Positions 38,421-46,140 of a stretch of 64,000 bases of DNA are shown piece after piece. This DNA is from Leptospira fluminis (GTDB lineage Bacteria > Spirochaetota > Leptospiria > Leptospirales > Leptospiraceae). A program made the translations under genes and the position numbers. The stretch is from contig NZ_RQEV01000007.1 in assembly GCF_004771275.1 (NCBI RefSeq), positions 248,001 to 312,000 of the forward strand. Reading direction: 5' to 3'. Within the stretch, counting starts at the first letter, position 1; each line of letters opens with the position of its first letter. Under the pieces are notes generated by a model. That model had not been told where the DNA came from. It made no database searches and worked only from the letters and a program-made list of their open reading frames with translations.

Positions 38421-39722
38421 TTAAACTTTATTTTTTTTGAATGCCTTTTCCGCCAAATCGAAGGTCTTTTCCAGAATCTCCGACGTATGAGCAAGACTCG
38501 TGAAGCCTACCTCGTACCCGGACGGCGCAAGATAAATTCCTTCAGTCAACAGTAAATGAAAAACGTTCGCAAAGGCCTCCTTATGGCCGTTCGGAATCGA
38601 ATCGACGGTCCGGATCGGAGAAGGAGTCGACCGATGGAACCAAAATAGGGAAGAGTGCGCGGTAACGGACCAGTCGCTATCGGGATCGTATTTTCGGAAG
38701 ATCGCGAGCAAGCCGTCCGTCAATCGTTTCGTCCTCTCCTCCAGAACGGAGTAAACGTTTTCCCGTTCGCATTTGACCAACGTAGCCAATCCCGCTCTCA
38801 TTCCGAACGGACTCGCGCTCAAAGTCCCCGCTTGGTATACCGGTCCTTGCGGTGCGACCAAATCCAATAAGTCCGCGCGACCCGCATAGGCGCCTACGGG
38901 AAATCCCCCGCCGATGATTTTTCCGTAAGTGACAAGATCGGGTCGGATGCCCAGCTCGCCGCTCATACCTCTTAAGCCCACTCGAAATCCGCTGATCACT
39001 TCGTCGAAGAGAACCAAGGCGCCGTGACTCCGGGCAATCTCCACGATCTTTTGCAGGAATTCCTTCCTCTGTACTAAGAGTCCGTAATTCGCAGGCAAAG
39101 GTTCTATAACCAAGACGGCTATGTTTTTTCCTTCCCGGGCGAATAGTTCCGCAACGGCGCTCTCGTCGTCCAGAGGAAGAACCAACGTATTGCCGATTAA
39201 TTCGGAACCGATGCCTGCGCTATCCGAAGAGGCCTCTCCCGCTAGGCCCGAACCGGCTTTGACCAAAAGAGAATCCAGATGCCCGTGGTAGCAACCGTCG
39301 AACTTCAGGATCTTGTTTCTTCCCGTAGCGGCCCTAGCGACGCGTAACGCGCTCATCACGGCTTCCGTTCCGCTATTTACGAAGCGGATTTTCTCCACCC
39401 AAGGAATCCGGGAGACGATCCACTCGGCGAGTTCGAGGGAATACGGTTCCGCCGCTCCGAAACTCCAAGCGAGAGATGCCGTTTCCCGAACGACTTCCTC
39501 CACTTCCGGATCCCTATGACCCAAAAGAAGAGGTCCGAAGCTCAGACAATAATCCAAATATTCCTTACCTGAAACGTCGGTTAACAACGGACCCTTTGCG
39601 GCTTGGAAAAAAACCGGAGTCCCCCCTACGGATCGGAAGGAACGGACGGGCGAATGGACTCCGCCGGGAACCACTTTCTTGGCCCTTAGAAAAAGCTCTT
39701 CCGAGCTACCGTATGATTTCAA
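38421..39722 (-). CDS. hemL: Glutamate-1-semialdehyde 2,1-aminomutase HemL
   Basis: A 433-residue PLP enzyme that makes 5-aminolevulinate from glutamate-1-semialdehyde. Signs: [21 protein letters not shown] near residue 20, [23 protein letters not shown] near 120, and the PLP-lysine site [18 protein letters not shown] near 265. The start is TTG with AAGGAG upstream; TTGA overlaps the hemB stop. With hemA it gives the C5 pathway, starting from glutamyl-tRNA rather than glycine. Confidence 0.96.
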   Translation of the reverse strand: MKSYGSSEELFLRAKKVVPGGVHSPVRSFRSVGGTPVFFQAAKGPLLTDVSGKEYLDYCLSFGPLLLGHRDPEVEEVVRETASLAWSFGAAEPYSLELAEWIVSRIPWVEKIRFVNSGTEAVMSALRVARAATGRNKILKFDGCYHGHLDSLLVKAGSGLAGEASSDSAGIGSELIGNTLVLPLDDESAVAELFAREGKNIAVLVIEPLPANYGLLVQRKEFLQKIVEIARSHGALVLFDEVISGFRVGLRGMSGELGIRPDLVTYGKIIGGGFPVGAYAGRADLLDLVAPQGPVYQAGTLSASPFGMRAGLATLVKCERENVYSVLEERTKRLTDGLLAIFRKYDPDSDWSVTAHSSLFWFHRSTPSPIRTVDSIPNGHKEAFANVFHLLLTEGIYLAPSGYEVGFTSLAHTSEILEKTFDLAEKAFKKNKV

Positions 39723-40684
39723 GAGAGGATCTCCTTTCCGCGTCTAGCCGCGTACGTGATGAGGTAGGAAGCCCCGGCCCTGGAAAATACCTGCCAAGTT
39801 TCCCGCAATGCGTCCTCGAATTTACAAAAACCGTTTTCCGCGAGAAGAGCCAGTGAGGCGTATTCCCCGCTGACTTGGTAGGCTCCGACAGGAAGGTCCG
39901 TCGCCTCTCGGATGGGACGTATCAGGTCAATCGCCGTCATGCCCGGTTTGACCATGAGCAGATCGGCTCCTTCTTGCGCGTCCCGGAGAGAGGAAAGAAG
40001 GGAATCCTCCCGGTTACGTACGTCGATCTGGTAGGAGGAACGATCCCCGTGCCCCGGAGTCGACTCTGCCGCTTCTCGGAAGGGGCCGTAAAAATTGCTT
40101 TTGAACTTGGTGGAATAACTCATGACGGGAACGTGCTCGAAACCGTTCGAGTCCAGAATTCTCCGATGACTGGCGACCCTTCCGTCCATCATGTCGGAAG
40201 GAGAAATTCCGTCCGCTCCCGAATTCGCATAACAAAGTGCGATTTCCGAAAGCCTTTTAACGGAACTATCGTTGTCAATTCGGCCCTTCTTGTCCAACAA
40301 ACCGCAATGACCGTGGCTAGTCAGCGAGCAAAGACAGGTGTCTATCCAAAGAAATACTTCCGGAAATTTCTTTTTGATCCCGCCTATCGCGTCTTCGTAA
40401 AATTGAACGGGGATCGAATCGTCCGACTTATGCCCGGGAACGAGAAAAAGAAGAAAATGCTCCGTTCCCGCCTTGAGATCGGATTCGACTTGGGACAAGA
40501 CCGTCTGTTTCGTATCTCGAAAGACTCCCGGCAAGGAAGACATCGCCTCGCGATCGGCGAGCGATTCCGCCACAAAAAGCGGTTGTACCAATTTTTTAGG
40601 ATGGAGGGATTCCGAGGAGAGAAGGTTTCTGAGAGCCGGACTAGTCCGGTTCCTTCTCAACCCCATTCCGTACGATTCTTTCAT
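39719..40684 (-). CDS. hemB: Delta-aminolevulinic acid dehydratase HemB
   Basis: A 321-residue enzyme that joins two aminolevulinates into porphobilinogen. Signs: [16 protein letters not shown] near residue 10, LVQPLFVAE, the metal-site region [14 protein letters not shown] (three Cys near 117-127) that suggests Zn dependence, the first Schiff-base lysine in [17 protein letters not shown] and the second in [13 protein letters not shown]. It overlaps hemCD by four bases (ATGA) and hemL by four. Confidence 0.97.
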   Translation of the reverse strand: MKESYGMGLRRNRTSPALRNLLSSESLHPKKLVQPLFVAESLADREAMSSLPGVFRDTKQTVLSQVESDLKAGTEHFLLFLVPGHKSDDSIPVQFYEDAIGGIKKKFPEVFLWIDTCLCSLTSHGHCGLLDKKGRIDNDSSVKRLSEIALCYANSGADGISPSDMMDGRVASHRRILDSNGFEHVPVMSYSTKFKSNFYGPFREAAESTPGHGDRSSYQIDVRNREDSLLSSLRDAQEGADLLMVKPGMTAIDLIRPIREATDLPVGAYQVSGEYASLALLAENGFCKFEDALRETWQVFSRAGASYLITYAARRGKEILS

Positions 40685-42246
40685 TGGGTTCCTATTTCCT
40701 TTTTCAGAAATTCCGGAATTTCTCCTACGCAGGCAGTCACCCAGGATTCGTAATTCGGAAAAGCGAATATCCTGCCGGGAGTTCCTAAAACATTTCTAAT
40801 ATATGTGTACGTGGAGCCCGCCCCGGTCGCGTGGACTTTATTCGCAATCGAAGGATCCTTCTTATAGGCGCGGGCGAATTGGGAGGCGCTCATCCAGAAA
40901 AAATGGGTGTATTCCGAGAGATCCGAAGGTTCTTCTTTCCATTCCACCTTATAGGTAGGCAACCTTCTCCAAGCTCCTTCCACGATCCCGCTTTCCTCAT
41001 GGGTCAGTTTGATGAAGTCCGGTTCCGATCCCGCGAGAACTTTCAGAGTTTTCGCATTCTCTTCCCCTAGTCCGTCGGTGGAGGCGTGGATCCAGATGTT
41101 TCTCTCCGCTAATTTTTCCCAGGTTGTCGTTCCCGCTACGACCAATACCGTTCGAGGCTCCGGATTTGGCCAGGCTTCCGGAAACGCGTCCGCTCGAGCT
41201 ACGAACCAAAATCGGTCGGGAGGAGGGGAGGCGGAGAGGGGGATTCGAACCCTGCCGGAAGCGAATTTTTTTACGGGTAGCATTCGGGAAGAATCGACCG
41301 GCTTCGGAAAGTCTTCCGCAGGAAGGCGGACGGAAGTGTTCAAAACGATACCGGAATCGGTTTTCCCTCTTAAAAATAAGACGGTGCCGGCAAAAGAAGA
41401 ATGAATCGCCACGCCGATTTTCTGGTGGCACCCTCCGCCAAAACCCGAAAGAATCCTTCTTTCCTCCGCGACATCCGCTTCTTCCTGGGGGTCACGCAAA
41501 GAGGAAAGAAGTTCCCGAACCCTTTCGTCGCCGGCGCGGAACTCCGCGGCTAGCGCCCCCTGGGCTGGAGCATTCGGATTTTTTGATAGAGGAAGGACCA
41601 TGAACATTTGTTCGTCCAGGATTTTCCTGAGTTGGGTGCGTACTTCTACGTACTCCTCCAGATCGGAAAAGGAAAAATCCGCGGAAAGCAGACGGTCCAA
41701 GGCCGCCTTGGCGACTACGAGCCCGGAAATGGAAGGGTCTTCCATCCACTTTCGTACCCTCGTTTGCACGTTTCCTCTTACGGGATGAAAATGGATGGGC
41801 TTTCCACGGTATCTGGAGGGGAGGGCAGTCGGCAAAAATGCGGAAAGATTGTATTCTCTACGGGGGCTCGAAGAGTGAATGTTCAGTACTTCCGGAGGAT
41901 TTTCAAAGGAGGATCGCTTCCAAAGCAATACGTCCCTTTGGTCCGCGCGAGGCAAGACCATCATGGTCTCCGTACCGGGATGGCCTTCCAAATCCAAATC
42001 CTTATAGGAATGGATGACCAGATCCACGTTTCCGTCCGTCAATTCCTTGGTCAGATCTTGGGTAAACACTCCGCGGGAGGCCATCTTCCACAAAGGAGTG
42101 ACGAGGTCCTGGTCTCCGCTGGCCTCTTTAAAAAAGAGATCCACTTGTAAGCTCGGATGAGAGCTTAGCAGGGCGTCGCGTACGAGACAGGATTGGAGTT
42201 TTGCGAGCGAACTTTTCCGGGAGCCGATTCTCAGAACGAAGGACAA
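40681..42246 (-). CDS. hemC: Porphobilinogen deaminase fused to uroporphyrinogen III synthase
   Basis: A protein of about 521 residues, near twice the usual HemC. Residues 1-300 are HemC: LRIGSRKSSLAKLQ, EASGDQDLVTPLWK, VDLVIHSYKDLDLEG and the dipyrromethane cofactor loop GGGCHQKIG. The remaining 200 residues have the two-lobe look of HemD (TYKVEWKEEPSDLSEYTHFFWMSASQF, HATGAGSTYTYIRN). No separate hemD is visible in the cluster, so this protein probably does both steps. A HemC-HemD fusion has been reported in Leptospira (from memory). TTG 42246 is the likely start; it overlaps hemA by 16 bases and no better start exists. Confidence 0.87.
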   Translation of the reverse strand: MSFVLRIGSRKSSLAKLQSCLVRDALLSSHPSLQVDLFFKEASGDQDLVTPLWKMASRGVFTQDLTKELTDGNVDLVIHSYKDLDLEGHPGTETMMVLPRADQRDVLLWKRSSFENPPEVLNIHSSSPRREYNLSAFLPTALPSRYRGKPIHFHPVRGNVQTRVRKWMEDPSISGLVVAKAALDRLLSADFSFSDLEEYVEVRTQLRKILDEQMFMVLPLSKNPNAPAQGALAAEFRAGDERVRELLSSLRDPQEEADVAEERRILSGFGGGCHQKIGVAIHSSFAGTVLFLRGKTDSGIVLNTSVRLPAEDFPKPVDSSRMLPVKKFASGRVRIPLSASPPPDRFWFVARADAFPEAWPNPEPRTVLVVAGTTTWEKLAERNIWIHASTDGLGEENAKTLKVLAGSEPDFIKLTHEESGIVEGAWRRLPTYKVEWKEEPSDLSEYTHFFWMSASQFARAYKKDPSIANKVHATGAGSTYTYIRNVLGTPGRIFAFPNYESWVTACVGEIPEFLKKEIGTQ

Positions 42247-43133
42247 GGTAGGTCTTCCCAACCGAATACGAATTGATGCGCTTCCAGCTCTCTTTCTTCC
42301 AGAAGATGAGCCAGCACGACATCCAACTCTTCTCTGACTCTTTTCGTTCTTTCTTCGGTCTCTTTCAACGAGGACATCATCTCCGCAAAGGAAACGTAAA
42401 CGACTCCGGCCGGCCAAGAAGTCTCCAGAGGAACTTCCCGAAAATCCAAGACCAAATCTCCCGGACGAAGACGATTTTGCCAAGGTCCCATAGGAACAGG
42501 AGAGGCGATGACCCAGGCTTCTCCTTGGGGAGACCAATCTTCCCAAAGTTGGGAAGAGACGGAAAAAGAATCCGCAAAAAAATCCAAGCGATCCGGATTC
42601 CGACCTACGACCTTGACTCGTCTGCCTCCGCTTTTTAACCAAGGAACCATTTTCTCGGCCAATTGCCCCGTTCCCAACAAGGAGATTTCCCGAACAGGAA
42701 CGTTAGAACCGGAAATGTATTTCTGCGCTAGCCCGCCGTAGGACTGTTCCCCTAAATTCTGCAAATACCCGGAGCGAAGTGAACGACAATCTTCTATCAA
42801 GTTGTCTCTGAGTTTCGCCACGTATTCTCCGAAAGCCGAGTCGGGGAGTTCCTGGAATCTCTGACGGAACTGAGCTAAGACTTCCGTTTCTCCGAACAAT
42901 TTGGACCGGAGGCCCGAGATAATTTCTAAGAGAAGTCGATAGGCTTCATACCCGGTCTTTACTTCCCAATTTTGCGGCAGGGAAATCCGTTCCGGATGAA
43001 TTCGCGAATCGGTAACCCATACGGTTCTCATACAAGTCTTCCAAGAAAACGCGTCAGGCGGCACAAAGCCGTCCCTTTGTCCGAAATCTGAATGAAACAC
43101 CTTAAGTGTGGACCACATCTCTTCTAGAATCAT
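42231..43133 (-). CDS. hemA: Glutamyl-tRNA reductase HemA
   Basis: A protein of about 300 residues, shorter than the usual 400 plus. The catalytic Cys is in WKTCMRTVWV (Cys34), where most HemA have TCNR. GETEVLAQFRQRF near residue 80 matches GE-QILGQ, and the NADPH site is SLLGTGQLAEKMVPWL near 148. The C-terminal dimerisation region is cut short. It reduces glutamyl-tRNA to glutamate-1-semialdehyde. The start is 43133 or ATG 43118. It is the first gene of the hem operon and has a hem-box 21 bases upstream of 43133. Confidence 0.9.
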   Translation of the reverse strand: MILEEMWSTLKVFHSDFGQRDGFVPPDAFSWKTCMRTVWVTDSRIHPERISLPQNWEVKTGYEAYRLLLEIISGLRSKLFGETEVLAQFRQRFQELPDSAFGEYVAKLRDNLIEDCRSLRSGYLQNLGEQSYGGLAQKYISGSNVPVREISLLGTGQLAEKMVPWLKSGGRRVKVVGRNPDRLDFFADSFSVSSQLWEDWSPQGEAWVIASPVPMGPWQNRLRPGDLVLDFREVPLETSWPAGVVYVSFAEMMSSLKETEERTKRVREELDVVLAHLLEERELEAHQFVFGWEDLPCPSF

Positions 43134-43151
43134 ACCGAATTCGCAGTCCGT
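43130..43151 (-). promoter_or_regulatory. hemA: Possible hemA promoter -10 region
   Basis: Next to the hem-box the minus strand reads TTGACA, then after 19 bases TATGAT (43135-43130). The long spacer suits an activated promoter. If used, it would place the RNA start near 43123 and favour ATG 43118. This is inference. Confidence 0.35.
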
Positions 43152-43153
43152 TT

Positions 43154-43169
43154 TGTCAAAATACTGTCA
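43154..43169 (-). promoter_or_regulatory. hem-box (HemR binding site)
   Basis: On the minus strand the sequence is TGACAGTATTTTGACA, an exact TGACA-N6-TGACA direct repeat, the HemR site described for Leptospira (from memory). It lies 21 bases upstream of the hemA ATG at 43133 and 58 bases from the divergent small gene at 43227. Confidence 0.85.
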
Positions 43170-43226
43170 GCGGATTTTAAAAATATTCCGCTTGCCGCAA
43201 TTGAGAACCATTTTCAACATGGTCTT

Positions 43227-43445
43227 ATGATCTGGGAACCTCAGACACAAGATTGGATCGTACACGCAATCGTTGCGGCAACGGCTCTCTATCTTCTTTT
43301 TCCTTTTTTATCCACCTTGAAAAGTCTCTTCGGAAAAACTTCTGCGGAAGAAATCCGGTTCGGGTGTTACGAAGACGCATGCTCTAGCTGCCGAGTCGTC
43401 CCGATCAAAAAAGAAACTCCCCTACGGAAAAGAAAGAATACCTAA
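43227..43445 (+). CDS. Small Cys-containing membrane protein divergent from hemA
   Basis: A 72-residue protein: one membrane segment (IVHAIVAATALYLLFPFLSTL, residues 11-31), then GCYEDACSSCRVVPI near 46-60 with three closely spaced cysteines, and a basic tail. The arrangement recalls FeoB-associated Cys-rich membrane proteins, which have a similar anchor and Cys cluster. It shares the intergenic region with hemA, so HemR could control both. The 3' end overlaps the convergent HAD gene by 24 bases. Confidence 0.6.
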   Translation: MIWEPQTQDWIVHAIVAATALYLLFPFLSTLKSLFGKTSAEEIRFGCYEDACSSCRVVPIKKETPLRKRKNT

Positions 43446-44345
43446 TTCCAAAAGAGTCATCGCGATCCCGTCTTCGTCATTCGAATAACGCGTGTTATAG
43501 GGCGCGAATTTCTTTAAATACGGCACGGCATTTTTCATCGCAAAGCCGAATCCCGCATGGGAGAGCATTTCCAAGTCGTTCTTCTCATCCCCGAACGCGG
43601 CGACTCCGCCAGGATCCAATCCGTTCGCTTTCAGAAAGGAGGAAATCGCGGACCATTTGGAGGAATTTTTTTCCAGGATTTCCAGGCAAAAGGATACTCC
43701 GTGAATCCTGGTCAAAACCGTTCGAAACCCGGACGCCTCGGGTAGACAAAGGAGTTTTCTTTCCAACTCTTCTAAGCGAGTCTTTTCCTGAGAGAGAAAG
43801 CAGGCGACAAGGACTCGATCGCTCCCGTGCAGAAAGCAATCCTCCACTACTCGACTTCTTTCGGTATCTCCGCCGGAGTAATTATAAAATCTGGGGTCCG
43901 TGATCGGCGACTCCGCCAGGATGTCTATTCCTTCTTCGTAATGGTCCACATGTAGGATGGGATCGAAGCCCTCTCTTTTTCCGGAATCCAAAACCGCGGC
44001 AATCGCATCCGAAGAAAGATAGGTTTCCGAAACCCGGGCCCCCGACGGACTTTCCCTCATGACCTGGCCGTTATTGGAAATCACGAAAAGATCTCCCTTG
44101 AATTCGCGGGCAAAGGGGAGTGTGGAAGAGAAACGCCTTCCTGTCGCGATCACTAAGCGCATTCCTTTTTCGAGAGCCGAGTTCAATACGTACGAGTTTA
44201 AACTGGAAATTCTCCCCCTGGAGTCCAAAAGCGTGCCGTCCAAATCCATGGCAATCGTATGGATTTTAGGGGGAAGAATAGGGAATATAAGGGAGCTTCT
44301 TTCCAAAAAAATTCCGAGCGCCGGTCGGCGTTTTTCCATTTTCAT
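43422..44345 (-). CDS. HAD superfamily hydrolase, Cof type
   Basis: A 307-residue phosphatase. Motif I is AMDLDGTLLDSRG near residue 33, motif II VIATGRR, motif III Lys in the SSKWSAI region and motif IV GVAAFGDEKNDLEML near 250. This is the Cof/HAD-IIB subgroup, which dephosphorylates sugar phosphates or other small metabolites. A short N-terminal extension of about 28 residues precedes motif I; the true start may be ATG 44339. Confidence 0.88.
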   Translation of the reverse strand: MKMEKRRPALGIFLERSSLIFPILPPKIHTIAMDLDGTLLDSRGRISSLNSYVLNSALEKGMRLVIATGRRFSSTLPFAREFKGDLFVISNNGQVMRESPSGARVSETYLSSDAIAAVLDSGKREGFDPILHVDHYEEGIDILAESPITDPRFYNYSGGDTERSRVVEDCFLHGSDRVLVACFLSQEKTRLEELERKLLCLPEASGFRTVLTRIHGVSFCLEILEKNSSKWSAISSFLKANGLDPGGVAAFGDEKNDLEMLSHAGFGFAMKNAVPYLKKFAPYNTRYSNDEDGIAMTLLELGILSFP

Positions 44346-44410
44346 CGGGATCCGACCGGTCTTCCTCCTTTTTTCGTTTCCAAAGCGGCGAAAAATATTT
44401 CGCTGGAGAC

Positions 44411-45229
44411 ATGAAGATCAGCCTGGCCTATTCCCCCTGTCCGAATGATACGTTCCTCTTCTACCATTTGATTTCCGGAAAGACGAAAGCTCCCTTTTCC
44501 ATCCGGGAGGAATTGCACGATGTGGAACAACTGAATCGGTTCGCAAAGGAAGGCAAATTCCACGCCTCCAAACTTTCTTTCGCAGCCTTTTTTCAAGTGG
44601 CGGATCAGTATTCCCTTTTGGATTCGGGATCGGCGCTCGGAAGAGGATGCGGACCGTTGATCGTATCCAGAAAAGGGGAGGGGAAGTCTAATCCGAAAGG
44701 AAAAAAAATACTGGTCCCAGGACTTTGGACCACCGCCAATCTACTGACCCATCTGTATTTGGAAGGGAAGTACGATCCCGTTCCGGTGAGGTATGATTTG
44801 ATTCTGAACAAGGTCCTCCAGGGAGAAGCCGACTTCGGAATCGTCATCCACGAGGAGAGATTCACCTACGAAAAACGAGGACTGGAAAAGGTCCGAGATT
44901 TAGGAGAATGGTGGGAAGAGACCAGCGGCTCCCCGATTCCGTTAGGTTGCATTGCCGTCCGGAAAGATATGGGAGAAACATTCCGGGAAGAATTGGATGA
45001 CTCCATAAAAGAAAGTCTGGACCTCGCCTACCAAAACCGGGAAAACACGTACGATTATATTTTCAAACACTCCCAAGATACGAGTAGGGAAGTCGTGGAC
45101 GCACATATCGGACTGTACGTGAACGACTTTACCAGAAGCTTAGGTACGGAAGGGAGAAGCGCCATCCGGCACTTGCACCAGGAAGCGATCCGGACCGGCT
45201 TAGTATCTTCTTCGCTCGTTCTTCTCTGA
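44411..45229 (+). CDS. mqnD: MqnD-like 1,4-dihydroxy-6-naphthoate synthase
   Basis: A 272-residue enzyme of the futalosine route to menaquinone. The N-terminal SPCPNDTFLFYHL at residues 8-20 is characteristic of MqnD; then LHDVEQLNR, KLSFAAFF, SALGRGCGPLIVSR and GEADFGIVIHEERFTY follow the family. It converts cyclic de-hypoxanthine futalosine to dihydroxy-naphthoate. The ATG follows GGAGAC. No other mqn genes are in the window. It is convergent with metF. Menaquinone would serve the NDH-2 at 21262. Confidence 0.92.
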   Translation: MKISLAYSPCPNDTFLFYHLISGKTKAPFSIREELHDVEQLNRFAKEGKFHASKLSFAAFFQVADQYSLLDSGSALGRGCGPLIVSRKGEGKSNPKGKKILVPGLWTTANLLTHLYLEGKYDPVPVRYDLILNKVLQGEADFGIVIHEERFTYEKRGLEKVRDLGEWWEETSGSPIPLGCIAVRKDMGETFREELDDSIKESLDLAYQNRENTYDYIFKHSQDTSREVVDAHIGLYVNDFTRSLGTEGRSAIRHLHQEAIRTGLVSSSLVLL

Positions 45230-45237
45230 CCTTTGTC

Positions 45238-46110
45238 TTAATTTTCCAATTCCCGAACGATGTCGTAACTGGCATGGGATTGGTTCAAGGTGTACAAATG
45301 GATCCCCGGGGAGCCCAAAGAAAGCAACTCCCGGCATTGCCGGACGCTAAAATTCAAACTTCTTCTGTAGAATTCCTCGGGACGATTGCGGACTTCCTCC
45401 AGATCGGAAAGGAGTTCTTCCGGAAATTCGCAGGCAGCCATGGCACGAAACCGTTCGATTTGGGAAAAAGAAGTAATGGGCATGATTCCCGGAATCACAG
45501 GAACGGAGATCCCTTTCTTACGGACCAAACCGAGGAAAGACTCGAAAATCTCGTTTTTAAAAAATAACTGGGAAACCAAATAGGAAGCCCCCGCGTCCAC
45601 TTTCTTTTTAAGATTGTCCACGTCCTCTTCCAGACTCCGAGCCTGCGGATGTTTTTCGGGATAACAAGCTCCGCCGATACAAAAATCGAAACCTTCCGAT
45701 TTGATAAACGAAATCAGTTCGCTTGCATGTCCGAAACCGCCTTCCGCCTTCTGAAACTCTCCCTGGCCCTTCGGAGGATCTCCCCGCAACGCCATCAGAT
45801 TCCGTATTCCGGAAGAATAAATTTCCCCTAAAATAGATCGGATCTCCTCGCGATTTCCGCCTACACAAGTAAAATGGGCCGCTGCCGGAAGATCGAATTG
45901 CTTAGCCAAGTCGGAAGTCAAACGGATGGTCTTATCCCGAGTGGAGCCTCCGGCGCCGTACGTAACCGTAATGTACCCCGGCTGGAGACGGGAAAGCTCA
46001 CGTAAAGTTTCCGTCAATTTGCCTTCTCCTTCGTCCGTTTTCGGAGGAAAGAATTCGAAGGAGTACACGGGTCCCTTAGCGTTATTATAAATTTCTAGGA
46101 TCTTTTTCAT
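45238..46110 (-). CDS. metF: Methylenetetrahydrofolate reductase MetF
   Basis: A 290-residue FAD enzyme that makes 5-methyl-THF for methionine synthesis. Signs: VYSFEFFPPKTDEGEGKL near residue 15 (catalytic Glu in SFEFFPP), YITVTYGAGGSTRDKTI, PAAHFTCVGGNREEI, and GDPPKGQGEF. Normal length. metF is known on leptospiral replicon II. It follows the large discoidin protein by 30 bases in the same direction. Confidence 0.96.
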   Translation of the reverse strand: MKKILEIYNNAKGPVYSFEFFPPKTDEGEGKLTETLRELSRLQPGYITVTYGAGGSTRDKTIRLTSDLAKQFDLPAAAHFTCVGGNREEIRSILGEIYSSGIRNLMALRGDPPKGQGEFQKAEGGFGHASELISFIKSEGFDFCIGGACYPEKHPQARSLEEDVDNLKKKVDAGASYLVSQLFFKNEIFESFLGLVRKKGISVPVIPGIMPITSFSQIERFRAMAACEFPEELLSDLEEVRNRPEEFYRRSLNFSVRQCRELLSLGSPGIHLYTLNQSHASYDIVRELEN

Positions 46111-46140
46111 ATTTTCCTTATCCGCGAATCCGCGGGTATC

